From Rhodobacter sp. (GTDB lineage: Bacteria; Pseudomonadota; Alphaproteobacteria; Rhodobacterales; Rhodobacteraceae), in NCBI GenBank assembly GCA_030065095.1, contig JASJDP010000004.1, positions 1-64,000 on the forward strand: a DNA stretch of 64,000 nt, in the 5' to 3' direction. The notes beneath the pieces were generated by a model. The model was not told the origin of the DNA. It ran no database searches and saw only the letters and a list, made by a program, of their open reading frames with translations. The position numbers were made by a program, and so were the translations under genes. Shown here one piece after another: positions 50,988-60,755 of this stretch; within the stretch, counting starts at the first letter, position 1; each line of letters opens with the position of its first letter.

Positions 50988-51062
50988 TGTAAAAAACATT
51001 CACATGTTGCCTTGAACCCCGCGCCCAGTCTCCCAATCTATGTGATGTGAAACACATTCACA
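50988..51062. promoter_or_regulatory. Pair of 17-bp operator-like sites upstream of the DUF2852 gene
   Basis: Site 1 (50988-51004) is tgtaaaaaacattcaca and site 2 (51046-51062) is tgtgaaacacattcaca. Site 2 is TGTGAA-N5-TTCACA, a perfect 6-base inverted repeat; site 1 has one mismatch in the same layout. They are 58 bases apart, in the only strongly AT-rich stretch of this intergenic region (50940-51010). A dimeric repressor or activator binding two sites is the simplest reading. Confidence 0.6.
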
Positions 51063-51094
51063 TTGAAACCGAAACCCGCAACCTGGAGACCCAA

Positions 51095-51514
51095 ATGAGT
51101 TCTGTCGCCACCTGGCCCTCCCAAGCCGAAACCTGGCTCGACGCCCGTGGCAAAGGCGCCTGGATCGCCGCCATGGTCCTTGGCTTCATCCTTTTCTGGC
51201 CCGTCGGCCTCGCCCTTCTTGCCTACATGATCTGGAGCAAACGCATGTTCAACGGTTCCTGCGCCGTCCACAAATCCAACCACCACGCAATGGCCCGCCA
51301 TCGGTTCAAGTCCTCCGGCAATGCCGCCTTCGACGCCTACAAGGCCGAAACGCTGCGCCGGCTGGAAGACGAACAGGACGCCTTCGAAAGCTTCCTGCAG
51401 CGGCTGCGCGAGGCCAAGGACAAGGCCGAGTTCGACCAGTTCATGGACGAGCGGGCCAAAAACGCCCGCGCGACCAATGACGACAACGACGAAGAAGAAC
51501 CGGCAAAAGCCTAA
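51095..51514 (+). CDS. DUF2852 membrane protein
   Basis: A 139-aa protein (MSSVATWPSQAETWLDARGKG). One or two membrane passes (AWIAAMVLGFILFWPVGLALLAYMIW, in parts, about 22-47) are followed by a charged helical tail with AFDAYKAETLRRLEDEQDAFESFL (in parts) and an acidic end. This is the DUF2852 family, common in Rhodobacteraceae and of unknown function. ATG 51095 with ctggaga is preferred, because the ATG at 51047 would place the coding start inside the operator-like site. Confidence 0.82.
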   Translation: MSSVATWPSQAETWLDARGKGAWIAAMVLGFILFWPVGLALLAYMIWSKRMFNGSCAVHKSNHHAMARHRFKSSGNAAFDAYKAETLRRLEDEQDAFESFLQRLREAKDKAEFDQFMDERAKNARATNDDNDEEEPAKA

Positions 51515-51529
51515 CCACACCGGACCGGA

Positions 51530-51558
51530 CCGGCCCTGCCACGGGGCCGGTTTTCTTT
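51530..51558 (+). terminator. Intrinsic terminator of the DUF2852 gene
   Basis: Stem ccggccc/gggccgg with a 7-base loop followed by ttttctttg, 16 bases after the stop codon. Confidence 0.85.
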
Positions 51559-51570
51559 GTTCGAAAGATC

Positions 51571-52035
51571 GTGACAATGACCACTATGACGGATCCTCTC
51601 TGGGGTCTTCCCGACCCTGACACCAAGCCTGAGTTCTACGCCGACGTGCCGGTGAAACGGCTGATCGCCTGGGTCGCCGACTCGATCCTGATCGCGCTAA
51701 TCTGTGCGGTGATCATCCCCTTCACCGCCTTCACGGCCCTGTTCTTTCTGCCATTTCTGTTTCTCGTCGTCGGACTGGTCTATTGGATCGTCACATTGGC
51801 CGGGGGCTCTGCCACCCCGGGAATGCGGTTGATGGCGGTAGAATTCCGCACCCGCGACGGCAACCGGTTCGACCTTGGGATGGCCACGGTGCACACAATT
51901 CTCTACACGGTATCCGTGTCCATGGTTTTCCCGCAAGTAATCTCGATCATCCTGATGCTGACCAGCGCCCGCGCGCAGGGATTGAGCGACCATTTTCTCG
52001 GGACCGCCGCAGTCAATCGCGCCGCCGCAAGCTAG
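51571..52035 (+). CDS. RDD family membrane protein
   Basis: A 154-aa protein. The RDD domain opens with [19 protein letters not shown] (Arg-Asp pair, about 27-45), then two more hydrophobic segments, with [16 protein letters not shown] (about 78-93) as the conserved central loop. Function unknown, proposed ion or small-molecule exchange. The start may be GTG 51571, ATG 51577 or ATG 51586; none has a strong ribosome site. Expression would require a promoter after the DUF2852 terminator or read-through. Confidence 0.8.
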   Translation: MTMTTMTDPLWGLPDPDTKPEFYADVPVKRLIAWVADSILIALICAVIIPFTAFTALFFLPFLFLVVGLVYWIVTLAGGSATPGMRLMAVEFRTRDGNRFDLGMATVHTILYTVSVSMVFPQVISIILMLTSARAQGLSDHFLGTAAVNRAAAS

Positions 52036-52118
52036 GGTTTACGTTCCCGGATCTGGGGGGCTTGGCGGGGCGGGCAACGATTGCTAACGTCTGTGCCGAG
52101 GACACCTGTGAAAGACCC

Positions 52119-52949
52119 ATGCGCCACACGCTGCCCATTGCCCCACAGTTCTACGTGACGGCCCCCCAACCCTGCCCCTACCTGGCCGGGCGGATGGAGC
52201 GCAAGCTGTTCACCGCACTGCAGGGCGAGTACGCGGAAAGGTTGAACGACTCGCTGTCCAAGCAGGGGTTCCGGCGCTCGCAGAACGTACTTTACCGCCC
52301 CTCCTGCGCGGAATGCTCGGCCTGCTTGTCGGCGCGGGTGCGGGTGGCGGATTTCGTGCCGTCCAAAAGCCAGAAGCGGGCCGAACGGCGCAATGCCGAC
52401 CTTCGGCGCGAGGCGACCTCGCCCTGGGCCACGGAAGAGCAATATGCGCTCTTTCGCGACTATCTCGACAGCCGGCACGCCGACGGCGGCATGGCGGACA
52501 TGGATATTTTCGAGTTCGCCGCGATGATCGAGGAAACGCCGATCCGCAGCCGGGTGATCGAATACAACGCCCATCACCCGGACGGCACGGTCGATCTGGC
52601 CGCGGTGTGCCTGACGGATGTGCTCGATGACGGGCTGAGCATGGTCTATTCGTTCTATGATCCCGAGCGCGCGCGCACGTCGCTTGGAACCTACGTCATC
52701 CTCGATCATATCAAGATCGCCCGCGAGGCGGGGCTTCCTTATGTCTATCTGGGCTATTGGGTGCCCGGATCGCCCAAGATGGGCTACAAGGCGAATTTTG
52801 CAGCGCTGGAAGTCTACAAGAACGGCGAGTGGCAGAATATCGGCGACCCGGCGGCGCACAGCGCGGCCATGCATCCCCTGTCGACCGATCCGATCGCCGA
52901 ACAGGTCGCCCGCATCAGCCTGCCGGATTCGCGCCCGATCCGGCGGTGA
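52119..52949 (+). CDS. bpt: Aspartate/glutamate leucyltransferase
   Basis: A 276-aa aminoacyl-tRNA-protein transferase of the N-degron pathway, which adds Leu to N-terminal Asp or Glu and marks proteins for ClpAP. Motifs: the N-terminal Cys cluster in [15 protein letters not shown] (about 60-74), [16 protein letters not shown] (about 169-184), [11 protein letters not shown] and [20 protein letters not shown] (in parts, about 210-228). ATG 52119 ([22 protein letters not shown], begins [12 protein letters not shown]) is the family start. Confidence 0.94.
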   Translation: MRHTLPIAPQFYVTAPQPCPYLAGRMERKLFTALQGEYAERLNDSLSKQGFRRSQNVLYRPSCAECSACLSARVRVADFVPSKSQKRAERRNADLRREATSPWATEEQYALFRDYLDSRHADGGMADMDIFEFAAMIEETPIRSRVIEYNAHHPDGTVDLAAVCLTDVLDDGLSMVYSFYDPERARTSLGTYVILDHIKIAREAGLPYVYLGYWVPGSPKMGYKANFAALEVYKNGEWQNIGDPAAHSAAMHPLSTDPIAEQVARISLPDSRPIRR

Positions 52950-52951
52950 AC

Positions 52952-53281
52952 ATGGAAGCATACGTACCATGAGACGCTCAAAGCGGCGGCGCAAACGCCG
53001 ACGATCATCCTCTGGAAAATCAAAACGCCGAAGGCGCGGCCGAGGTCGACGCCGAAGCTGGCGCGAAGGAATCCACCCGGGCGGCGGATTTGAACCGCGG
53101 CAGCGCGGTCCGCCTTGCATTGCACAGGAACGCCGAGAAATTCGCAACCGGGGGCCGCCGCTCGCGCGGTTGGTCCGATGACGTGGAATGGCACGCCGCG
53201 TTGGCTGCGTTTCTTGCTTCGGGTTATGTCTTACGTCGTATTCTTCGATCAAGGCCTCGTGCATCTATGGAGCGAGCTTAG
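52952..53281 (+). pseudogene. Possible degenerate small gene after bpt
   Basis: From ATG 52952 the frame reads MEAYVP, hits TGA at 52970, then stays open to 53281 with codon use like its neighbours (strong G/C in third positions). It gives an acidic stretch (NAEGAAEVDAEAGAKES) and a tail with GWSDDVEWHAALAAFLASGYV. It may be a gene with a nonsense mutation, or a short protein starting at TTG 53090. No family recognised; a chance open frame is possible. Confidence 0.3.
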
Positions 53282-53309
53282 AAAACGCATGAAGGCGATG
53301 CACTCGAAC

Positions 53310-53705
53310 ATGGACAAGGATATGAGAATTTCAGCGATCGCAGTGGTGGTGCCTGACTACGACGCCGCGATCGCCTTCTATGTCGGAAAGCTGGGTTTCA
53401 CGTTGTTAAGCGACACCGACCAGGGCGGGGGCAAGCGCTGGGTCACCGTGGCGCCTCCGGGTGGGGGAGCGGCGCTGCTGCTGGCCAAGGCGGTGGGCGA
53501 CCGCCAGGCGGCCGCCATCGGCAACCAAACCGGCGGGCGCGTGAGCTTCTTTCTGGAAACCGACGACTTCGCCCGCGACCATGCGGCGATGCTGGCCGCG
53601 GGCGTGAAGTTCGAGGAAACCCCGCGGACCGAGCCCTACGGCACCGTCGCGGTCTGGCGCGATCCGTTCGGAAACCGCTGGGATCTGATCGAATACAGCC
53701 GCTGA
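53310..53705 (+). CDS. VOC superfamily (glyoxalase/bleomycin-resistance-like) protein
   Basis: A 131-aa protein with the paired beta-alpha-beta-beta-beta fold: ISAIAVVVPDYDAAIAFYVGKLGFTLLSD (in parts) and VSFFLETDDFARDHAAMLAAGVKFEE, ending DPFGNRWDLIEY with the conserved acidic metal ligand. Substrate unknown. Several in-frame ATGs exist (53289, 53298, 53310, 53322); 53310 is a compromise. It converges with the second TRAP operon, 5 bases apart. Confidence 0.82.
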   Translation: MDKDMRISAIAVVVPDYDAAIAFYVGKLGFTLLSDTDQGGGKRWVTVAPPGGGAALLLAKAVGDRQAAAIGNQTGGRVSFFLETDDFARDHAAMLAAGVKFEETPRTEPYGTVAVWRDPFGNRWDLIEYSR

Positions 53706-53710
53706 GCGTC

Positions 53711-56071
53711 CTACCGGCCCGTCCCGATCAGATCGGGAATGATCGTCACGACGCCCGGGAACAGCCACAAAAGCGCCAGGCCCACCACCTGGATCAGCAC
53801 GAACGGCAGGATGCCGCGATAGATATGGCCGGTGGTCACCTCCTTGGGCGCCACGCCGCGTAAGTAGAACAGCGCGAATCCGAAGGGCGGGGTCAGGAAC
53901 GAGGTCTGCAGGTTTACCGCGATCATGATCGTCACCCATTTCGGATCCATCGTGCCGCCATAGATCACCGGCCCGACGATCGGCACGACGATGTAGATGA
54001 TCTCGAGGAAATCCAGCACGAAACCCAGGATGAACAGCACCAGCATGACGATCAGGAACACCCGGAACTCGTTGTCGAAGCTTCTCAGGAAGTCCTGGAT
54101 ATAGTGCTCGCCGCCAAAGCTGATCACGACAAGGTTCAGGATCTGCGAGCCGATCAGGATGGTGAACACCATCGACGTGACCTTGGCGGTCTCGCGCACC
54201 ACGGGGGTCAGCACACCGGACCGGAACAGCGTCCAGCAGCCGAACACGATGCCGAACATGGCGTAGAGAAAGGCGATCTGGGCCACGATATAGGCAACCC
54301 ACTGCTCGAACCTCACGTCCGGCTGGTTCACCCGCAGGTCGAAATTCATGCCGGCCAGAATCATGATCAGGATCGCAAAGGTCGACCAGACGATGATCTT
54401 GCCCGACCGGTTTTCATCGCTAAGCTTGCGGTAGGCGGCCAGCATGATCGCGCCGCCTGCCCCCAGCGCCGCGGCCGGCGTCGGATTGGTGATGCCGCCC
54501 AGAATCGAGCCAAGGACGGCGATGATCAGCACCAGCGGCGGAAACACCACGCGCAGCAATTCGTTCCGGCCAAGGCGTTCTGTCGCAAAGCGGCAGCCGT
54601 AGAGCGTCATCGCCAGCGGAATCGCGATGATCAGCACGGTGACGCCGGACGAGGTGAGCGGCGACAGCAGCAGCACATCCGTCAACAGCCCCAGCACCAC
54701 CCCTGCCCCGCCGATGACCAGCGGCATGGGATCGGAGGTCGGGGAAACGCCGCGCGCCGTGGTCAGGACCAGTGCCAGCAGCAGGAACATCACCGCGATG
54801 CCGCTGCCGATCGGCGGCGAGGCGGCAAGATTGGCCTGCAGGGCCTGGGCCTGCTCCTCCTCGTTCAGTTCCCGGCTTTGCGCGACCCCGCCCGCGGCTT
54901 CGATGGCCGCCTGCTCGGCCACGGCCGTATCCCACGCGTCCTGCCCGTGCAGCTCGATCATCGCGGCGGCGCAATCGTCACCGACATTCGTGCGCAACGA
55001 CGCGGTTTGACCGGCCTCCGAAAACGCATCGACCCGGACATCCTGGCTGCCGATCAGGCCGATCTGCCCGGCCAGCAGCATGCCGCCGATCAGCACCACG
55101 GGCGCACCGACGAACCAGGTCATGGCGTCAGCGCGGGTGATCACCTCGGAATTGGCCGAGCCGAGCTCGACCGGCGGCGCCTTGGACGGGTTGAACAGCG
55201 CGTAGCTGAACGCATAGGCGGCATAGAGCCCCGCCAGCAGGATACCGGGCAGCAGGGCCGCCTGAAACAGCGTCCCGACGGACACCACCGCAGGCTCGCC
55301 CAGATAGGTCAGCGCGTCGGAACAGCCGACAAGCTGGGCGCGTTCCTCCTGCGCCGTCGAGTAAAGATCCCCGGCCAGCGTGCCGAGCAGGACGATGACG
55401 ATGGACGGCGGGATGATCTGGCCCAGCGTGCCGGACGCGGCGATGACGCCGGTCGCAAGCTCGGGCGAGTAGTTGTTGCGCAACATCGTCGGCAGGGCCA
55501 GCAGCCCCATGGTGACCACGGTGGCACCGACGATGCCGGTCGAGGCGGCCAGGAACGCGCCCACCACCACGATCGACACGGCCAGACCGCCCGGCAGCGG
55601 GCCGAAAACGCGCGCCATCGTGGTCAGCAGGTCCTCGGCGATCTTCGAGCGTTCCAGCGTGATGCCCATCAGAACGAACATCAAAACGGCCAGCAGCGTG
55701 TCGATCGACTGCCCTGCCAGTACCCGCTCGTTCAGCCGGTTGACGATGAACGAGATATTGCGGTCCAGCGCGACCTCCCAGCCGCGTTCGAACACCGGCA
55801 GCCCGACGCGCGGCAGGTCCGGATATCGGAAGACCGATATCGTATCCGCCTTGATCCCGCTGGCGATCAGATCGCGGAACTCCTGGCTCGATTTGTCGAT
55901 CGCCTGATGGATCAGCAGCCCCGCGGAATCGAGCCCGGCGATGATCCCGAACGAGATGACCCCGGCGCCGCCGATTGCGAAGGCCACCGGAAATCCCGAC
56001 AGGATGCCGGCAAAGAGGCACAGAAAGACGATGATCAGGCCGATCTCGATACCGTCCAAGCCGAAGAGCAT
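53711..56071 (-). CDS. TRAP transporter large permease, long variant
   Basis: A 786-aa DctM protein, nearly twice the usual length. N-terminal landmarks are GFPVAFAIGGAGVISFG and MGITLERSKIAEDLL; then GIVGATVVTMGLLALP, SGTLGQIIPPSIVIVLLG and, at the C-terminus, FLTPPFGFALFYLRGVAP. Between them are an extra soluble segment (about 55-105), an acidic soluble insert (about 350-425) and several additional hydrophobic segments. Long forms of this kind accompany TakP-like binding proteins. Last gene of the minus-strand operon SBP-DctQ-DctM. Confidence 0.92.
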   Translation of the reverse strand: MLFGLDGIEIGLIIVFLCLFAGILSGFPVAFAIGGAGVISFGIIAGLDSAGLLIHQAIDKSSQEFRDLIASGIKADTISVFRYPDLPRVGLPVFERGWEVALDRNISFIVNRLNERVLAGQSIDTLLAVLMFVLMGITLERSKIAEDLLTTMARVFGPLPGGLAVSIVVVGAFLAASTGIVGATVVTMGLLALPTMLRNNYSPELATGVIAASGTLGQIIPPSIVIVLLGTLAGDLYSTAQEERAQLVGCSDALTYLGEPAVVSVGTLFQAALLPGILLAGLYAAYAFSYALFNPSKAPPVELGSANSEVITRADAMTWFVGAPVVLIGGMLLAGQIGLIGSQDVRVDAFSEAGQTASLRTNVGDDCAAAMIELHGQDAWDTAVAEQAAIEAAGGVAQSRELNEEEQAQALQANLAASPPIGSGIAVMFLLLALVLTTARGVSPTSDPMPLVIGGAGVVLGLLTDVLLLSPLTSSGVTVLIIAIPLAMTLYGCRFATERLGRNELLRVVFPPLVLIIAVLGSILGGITNPTPAAALGAGGAIMLAAYRKLSDENRSGKIIVWSTFAILIMILAGMNFDLRVNQPDVRFEQWVAYIVAQIAFLYAMFGIVFGCWTLFRSGVLTPVVRETAKVTSMVFTILIGSQILNLVVISFGGEHYIQDFLRSFDNEFRVFLIVMLVLFILGFVLDFLEIIYIVVPIVGPVIYGGTMDPKWVTIMIAVNLQTSFLTPPFGFALFYLRGVAPKEVTTGHIYRGILPFVLIQVVGLALLWLFPGVVTIIPDLIGTGR

Positions 56072-56083
56072 GCCTCAGCCTCC

Positions 56084-56977
56084 TTAAACTTCAGAGTGTT
56101 CGTAGGGCTCTTCGCCCGCTTCGATCCGGTCGCGGTCGAGGTACCTGCCCTCGGCCTCTTCGCCTTCGACGAATTCCAGATACGAGCGGAAGAAGAAGGC
56201 GACGGCCTGCAGAAAGATCAGCCCCGCAAAGCCGACGAGCAGGATCTTGAACAGGAAATAGCCGTCGAAACCGTTGGGCGAAAACCCGATGGTCTCGACA
56301 TTCCAGCGCAGCGCCCGCGACTTCGCCAAAAGCCGCTCCAGCGTGTCAGAGGCCGAGGGTTTCGGCACCACCAGGTGCCGCCAGAGAAAATACCAGCCAT
56401 ACATCCAGATCAGCACCGCCATGGGCATCATGAAGATCAGCGAGCCCGCCATATCGATGACGCGCTTGGCCCGATGGCTGACACCGGCATAGATCAGGTC
56501 GACCCGCACATGCCCGCCCTGCACGAATGTATAGGAGGCGCAAAGGGCCACGACCATTGCATTGTAAAGCTTCAGCTCTTCCGACCACCAGGTCAGATCC
56601 CGGCTGACCGCCACACCCAGCCCGATGGTGATATCCGCCTGCGCAAATATCCGTTGGACGAAGATGATCAGGATCTGTTGCAGCACCATCAAAAGCCCGG
56701 CCCAGGCAAAGAACCGGCCGACGGTGTTGGCGACCCCCTCCAGCACGCGAACCGCGCCCCACATGATCGCGCGCTTCCAGATCCCCAGCCCGGTCAGGAC
56801 GAGGAAGGCGGTGAATACGACAAAGAAGAATTCGGTGGACCCGCCGTAGTAGATAAAGCGCATGAGCGCCTGGCTGTCGGACCAGTTGAGCCACAGCGAC
56901 GGGTGCGTCACCGCATAGCCGAAGTTATAGAATGCTTCGGCGATACTGACCGCGATCCAGCCAACCAACTCGACCAT
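56084..56977 (-). CDS. TRAP transporter small permease, long variant
   Basis: A 297-aa DctQ-type protein, longer than the usual 160-200. Family features are the central FVQGGHVRVDLIYAGVSHRAKRVIDM (in parts, about 158-183) and flanking hydrophobic segments; the N-terminal third adds two further membrane passes (FFFVVFTAFLVLTGLGIW). It ends 12 bases before the large permease start. Its size matches the enlarged partner. Confidence 0.88.
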   Translation of the reverse strand: MVELVGWIAVSIAEAFYNFGYAVTHPSLWLNWSDSQALMRFIYYGGSTEFFFVVFTAFLVLTGLGIWKRAIMWGAVRVLEGVANTVGRFFAWAGLLMVLQQILIIFVQRIFAQADITIGLGVAVSRDLTWWSEELKLYNAMVVALCASYTFVQGGHVRVDLIYAGVSHRAKRVIDMAGSLIFMMPMAVLIWMYGWYFLWRHLVVPKPSASDTLERLLAKSRALRWNVETIGFSPNGFDGYFLFKILLVGFAGLIFLQAVAFFFRSYLEFVEGEEAEGRYLDRDRIEAGEEPYEHSEV

Positions 56978-57082
56978 TGGCGCCTCCGACGCTATCGAAA
57001 TTCAGCGTTGGCCCCATGGCCGCGCTTTGGGACGGCGCCGCGGCCGGAACCGCGGCACCTTGGTTATGTCAGTGGCCGCCGG

Positions 57083-58171
57083 TCAGGCAGCGCCCAGGAC
57101 GCGGTCGCGCTGGCGCACGTATTCGCCTTCCGAGCGGCTGAGCCAGCCCGAGCTGGACCGCATCGAGGTCTCAAAGCTCTCGCGGATCTGCACGTAGAGC
57201 GGATCATCCATATACGCGTCCATCGCCTGCTTTGCAGCGGTGCCGAAGGCATCCCAGATCTCGTCGGAGAACTGGACGATGTTGACACCGGCCGACTGGA
57301 TCCGCTGCAGCGCGGCACCGTTGTTATGGTTCGACTGGGCGATGCTCCAGGAACTGGTAGCCACGGCGGCCGTTTCGCAGATCGCCTGATGCGCCGGAGA
57401 CAGGTCGTCCCAGATGTCGCGGTTGAACGCCACGCTCAGGGCCGAGCCGGGCTCGTGGAAACCGGCAGTGTAGTAGTATTTGCAGATTTCCTGGAAGCCG
57501 AGGCGTTCGTCGGCGAACGGGCCGATCCATTCGGCGGCGTCGATCGCGCCAGAGGCCAGCGCCTGGTAGATCTCGCCGCCCGGAATCGACTGCACCGACG
57601 CGCCGGTGTTGCCCAGGGCCTGGCCGCCCAGGCCCGGCATGCGGAACTTCAGCCCCTGCAGGTCCGCGGCGCTGTTGATCGGCTCGCGGAACCAGCCGCC
57701 CGGCTGCACGGTGGTGTTGCCGCACAGGAACGACTTGAGGCCGAAGATCTGGCCCAACTCGTCGTGCAGCTCCATGCCGCCGCCGTGCAGGTACCAGGTG
57801 GTCAACTCCTGCGCGGTGCCGCCGAACGGAACGGCGGTGAAGTAGTAGTAGCCCGGATGCTGGCCGCCGAAGTAGTAATCGGCCGAGTGGTAGACGTCGG
57901 CCTGGCCGGCGGTGACGGCATCGAACACCTCGAAGGCGCCGACAAGTTCACCGGCGGCCTTCTTGTCGATGGTCAGCGACCCATCGGACATCGCGGCAAC
58001 GGCGTTGTTGAAGTACACGGCCGCGTCGTCGAATATGGCAAAGCCGTGCGGCACGGATTGCACCATCGTCAGCGTGCGATTGCCTTGCGCGTAGGCCGGC
58101 GCGGCAAGCGTCGCAGCAGCAGCAGCGGTCCCACCCACAGTGGATTTCTTCAGGAAAGAGCGACGATCCAT
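57083..58171 (-). CDS. TRAP transporter substrate-binding protein (TakP-like)
   Basis: A 362-aa periplasmic binding protein. MDRRSFLKKSTVGGTAAAAATLAAPAYA (in parts) has a twin-arginine-like DRRSFLK motif, suggesting Tat export as for TakP. Signature: GGWFREPINSAADLQGLKFRMPG (in parts, about 148-170) and GGEIYQALASGAIDAAEWIGPFAD (about 188-211), with the EW pair typical of 2-oxoacid binders. A hairpin (57037-57056) separates it from the small permease, again favouring binding-protein excess. Confidence 0.92.
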   Translation of the reverse strand: MDRRSFLKKSTVGGTAAAAATLAAPAYAQGNRTLTMVQSVPHGFAIFDDAAVYFNNAVAAMSDGSLTIDKKAAGELVGAFEVFDAVTAGQADVYHSADYYFGGQHPGYYYFTAVPFGGTAQELTTWYLHGGGMELHDELGQIFGLKSFLCGNTTVQPGGWFREPINSAADLQGLKFRMPGLGGQALGNTGASVQSIPGGEIYQALASGAIDAAEWIGPFADERLGFQEICKYYYTAGFHEPGSALSVAFNRDIWDDLSPAHQAICETAAVATSSWSIAQSNHNNGAALQRIQSAGVNIVQFSDEIWDAFGTAAKQAMDAYMDDPLYVQIRESFETSMRSSSGWLSRSEGEYVRQRDRVLGAA

Positions 58172-58606
58172 TTAAGGTAACCTCCCATTTTAAAGTTGCC
58201 CAGCACAACCCCACGGTGCCGGGCGGATCGTTTCGAGTGCGGGCACCCTAACGAGTGAAGGGCGACGAATAAATACACAGATCCGGCAAATCTCGAGAGT
58301 TTACCCTCAGGAATCTGCATCCCACGCGCAGGTAAATAGTCTTCGGTCCAATGTACATCCGAAATCTGAACAGTTCTGAATAAGCCTCGAAATTGGCACT
58401 ACAATTTAAGCGATAACTTAGATCATATAATTCTCCATAAACGAGATCCATGGCGAAAATCGACACCGTCTTCCGGCAAGTGCGTGGTTCCCTTTCGGAC
58501 AGCGCCGCGCCGCATGGACACCATTGCGAAATGCCGCTCCACCCCAAATCCGGAAAGAAAATTCCAATCCGATGCGATCTCGCGACATTTTCTGCGACAA
58601 AGCCGG
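58172..58606. other. Intergenic region between TRAP and ilv operons
   Basis: 435 bases without a credible gene. The stretch 58240-58440 is AT-richer and should contain the TRAP promoter reading leftward. Short frames here lack a ribosome site and family matches. Confidence 0.55.
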
Positions 58607-58635
58607 TTGACGCCTACCGCCACCGGGCCTAACTT
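58607..58635 (+). promoter_or_regulatory. Sigma-70 type promoter of ilvIH
   Basis: TTGACG (58607-58612), a 17-base spacer and TAACTT (58630-58635). The expected transcript start is near 58642, 25 bases before the leader peptide ATG, as in other attenuated biosynthetic operons. Confidence 0.65.
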
Positions 58636-58666
58636 GCGGCGAACTTGAAACGGAGTCTCGGGGATT

Positions 58667-58714
58667 ATGGGTCTCATTATCGTAGTGGTAGGAGAAAGGC
58701 GCATGGGCCGGTAG
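58667..58714 (+). CDS. ilv leader peptide (branched-chain attenuator)
   Basis: ATG 58667 opens MGLIIVVVGERRMGR, then TAG at 58712. Residues 3-8 are Leu-Ile-Ile-Val-Val-Val, the three end products of the pathway encoded downstream; this is the classical control-codon run of ilv attenuators. A purine-rich site (cggag, 58651-58655) lies before it. After the control codons, ggcgcat (58698-58704) can pair with atgcgcc (58738-58744), and a terminator follows at 58743-58770. Stalling for charged Leu, Ile or Val tRNA would leave 58698-58704 free and favour the first pairing. Confidence 0.85.
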   Translation: MGLIIVVVGERRMGR

Positions 58715-58742
58715 ACCGGACACCCTTACAGGACCCAATGCG

Positions 58743-58770
58743 CCCCCGGATCACCCTCGGGGGTTTTTTT
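58743..58770 (+). terminator. Attenuator terminator of ilvIH
   Basis: ccccc (58743-58747) pairs with ggggg (58759-58763), extended by a G-C pair, followed by seven Ts. It stands 29 bases after the leader stop and 41 bases before the ilvI start. The competing stem 58698-58744 uses its first two bases. Confidence 0.9.
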
Positions 58771-58811
58771 GTGCGCAGGAACGGCATGTCGTCAAAGATG
58801 GAGCAAATCAA

Positions 58812-60572
<1,761 letters not shown>

Positions 60573-60586
60573 CCGGAGAACCACCC

Positions 60587-60745
60587 ATGCCTGCCACGCC
60601 CCGCGACGTCCCTGGCATCGCCCGTCCGGTGATCCCAGCCCCGATCAGCACCCCGGCGACCGGGGACCGGCCCGCCGCCGGCCGTCTCGCCGATGCCGTT
60701 GCCACGGCCGACGCGCGCCCGGCCGCCGCGGCCCCCCGCCGATAA
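60587..60745 (+). CDS. Small Pro/Ala-rich open frame between ilvI and ilvH
   Basis: A 52-codon frame starting at ATG 60587 behind the good site ccggagaa and ending 10 bases before ilvH. The product (MPATPRDVPGIARPVIPAP then Ala-rich) has low complexity and no family. It may only couple translation of ilvH to ilvI across an otherwise untranslated gap. Protein function is doubtful. Confidence 0.3.
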   Translation: MPATPRDVPGIARPVIPAPISTPATGDRPAAGRLADAVATADARPAAAAPRR

Positions 60746-60755
60746 AGGAAGACCG

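Noticed and set aside
54104-58180. A plus-strand open frame of about 1358 codons opposite the second TRAP operon
   Set aside because: It is the mirror of three well-supported minus-strand genes; its product is Arg/His/Gln-rich low-complexity sequence, typical of antisense frames in GC-rich DNA.
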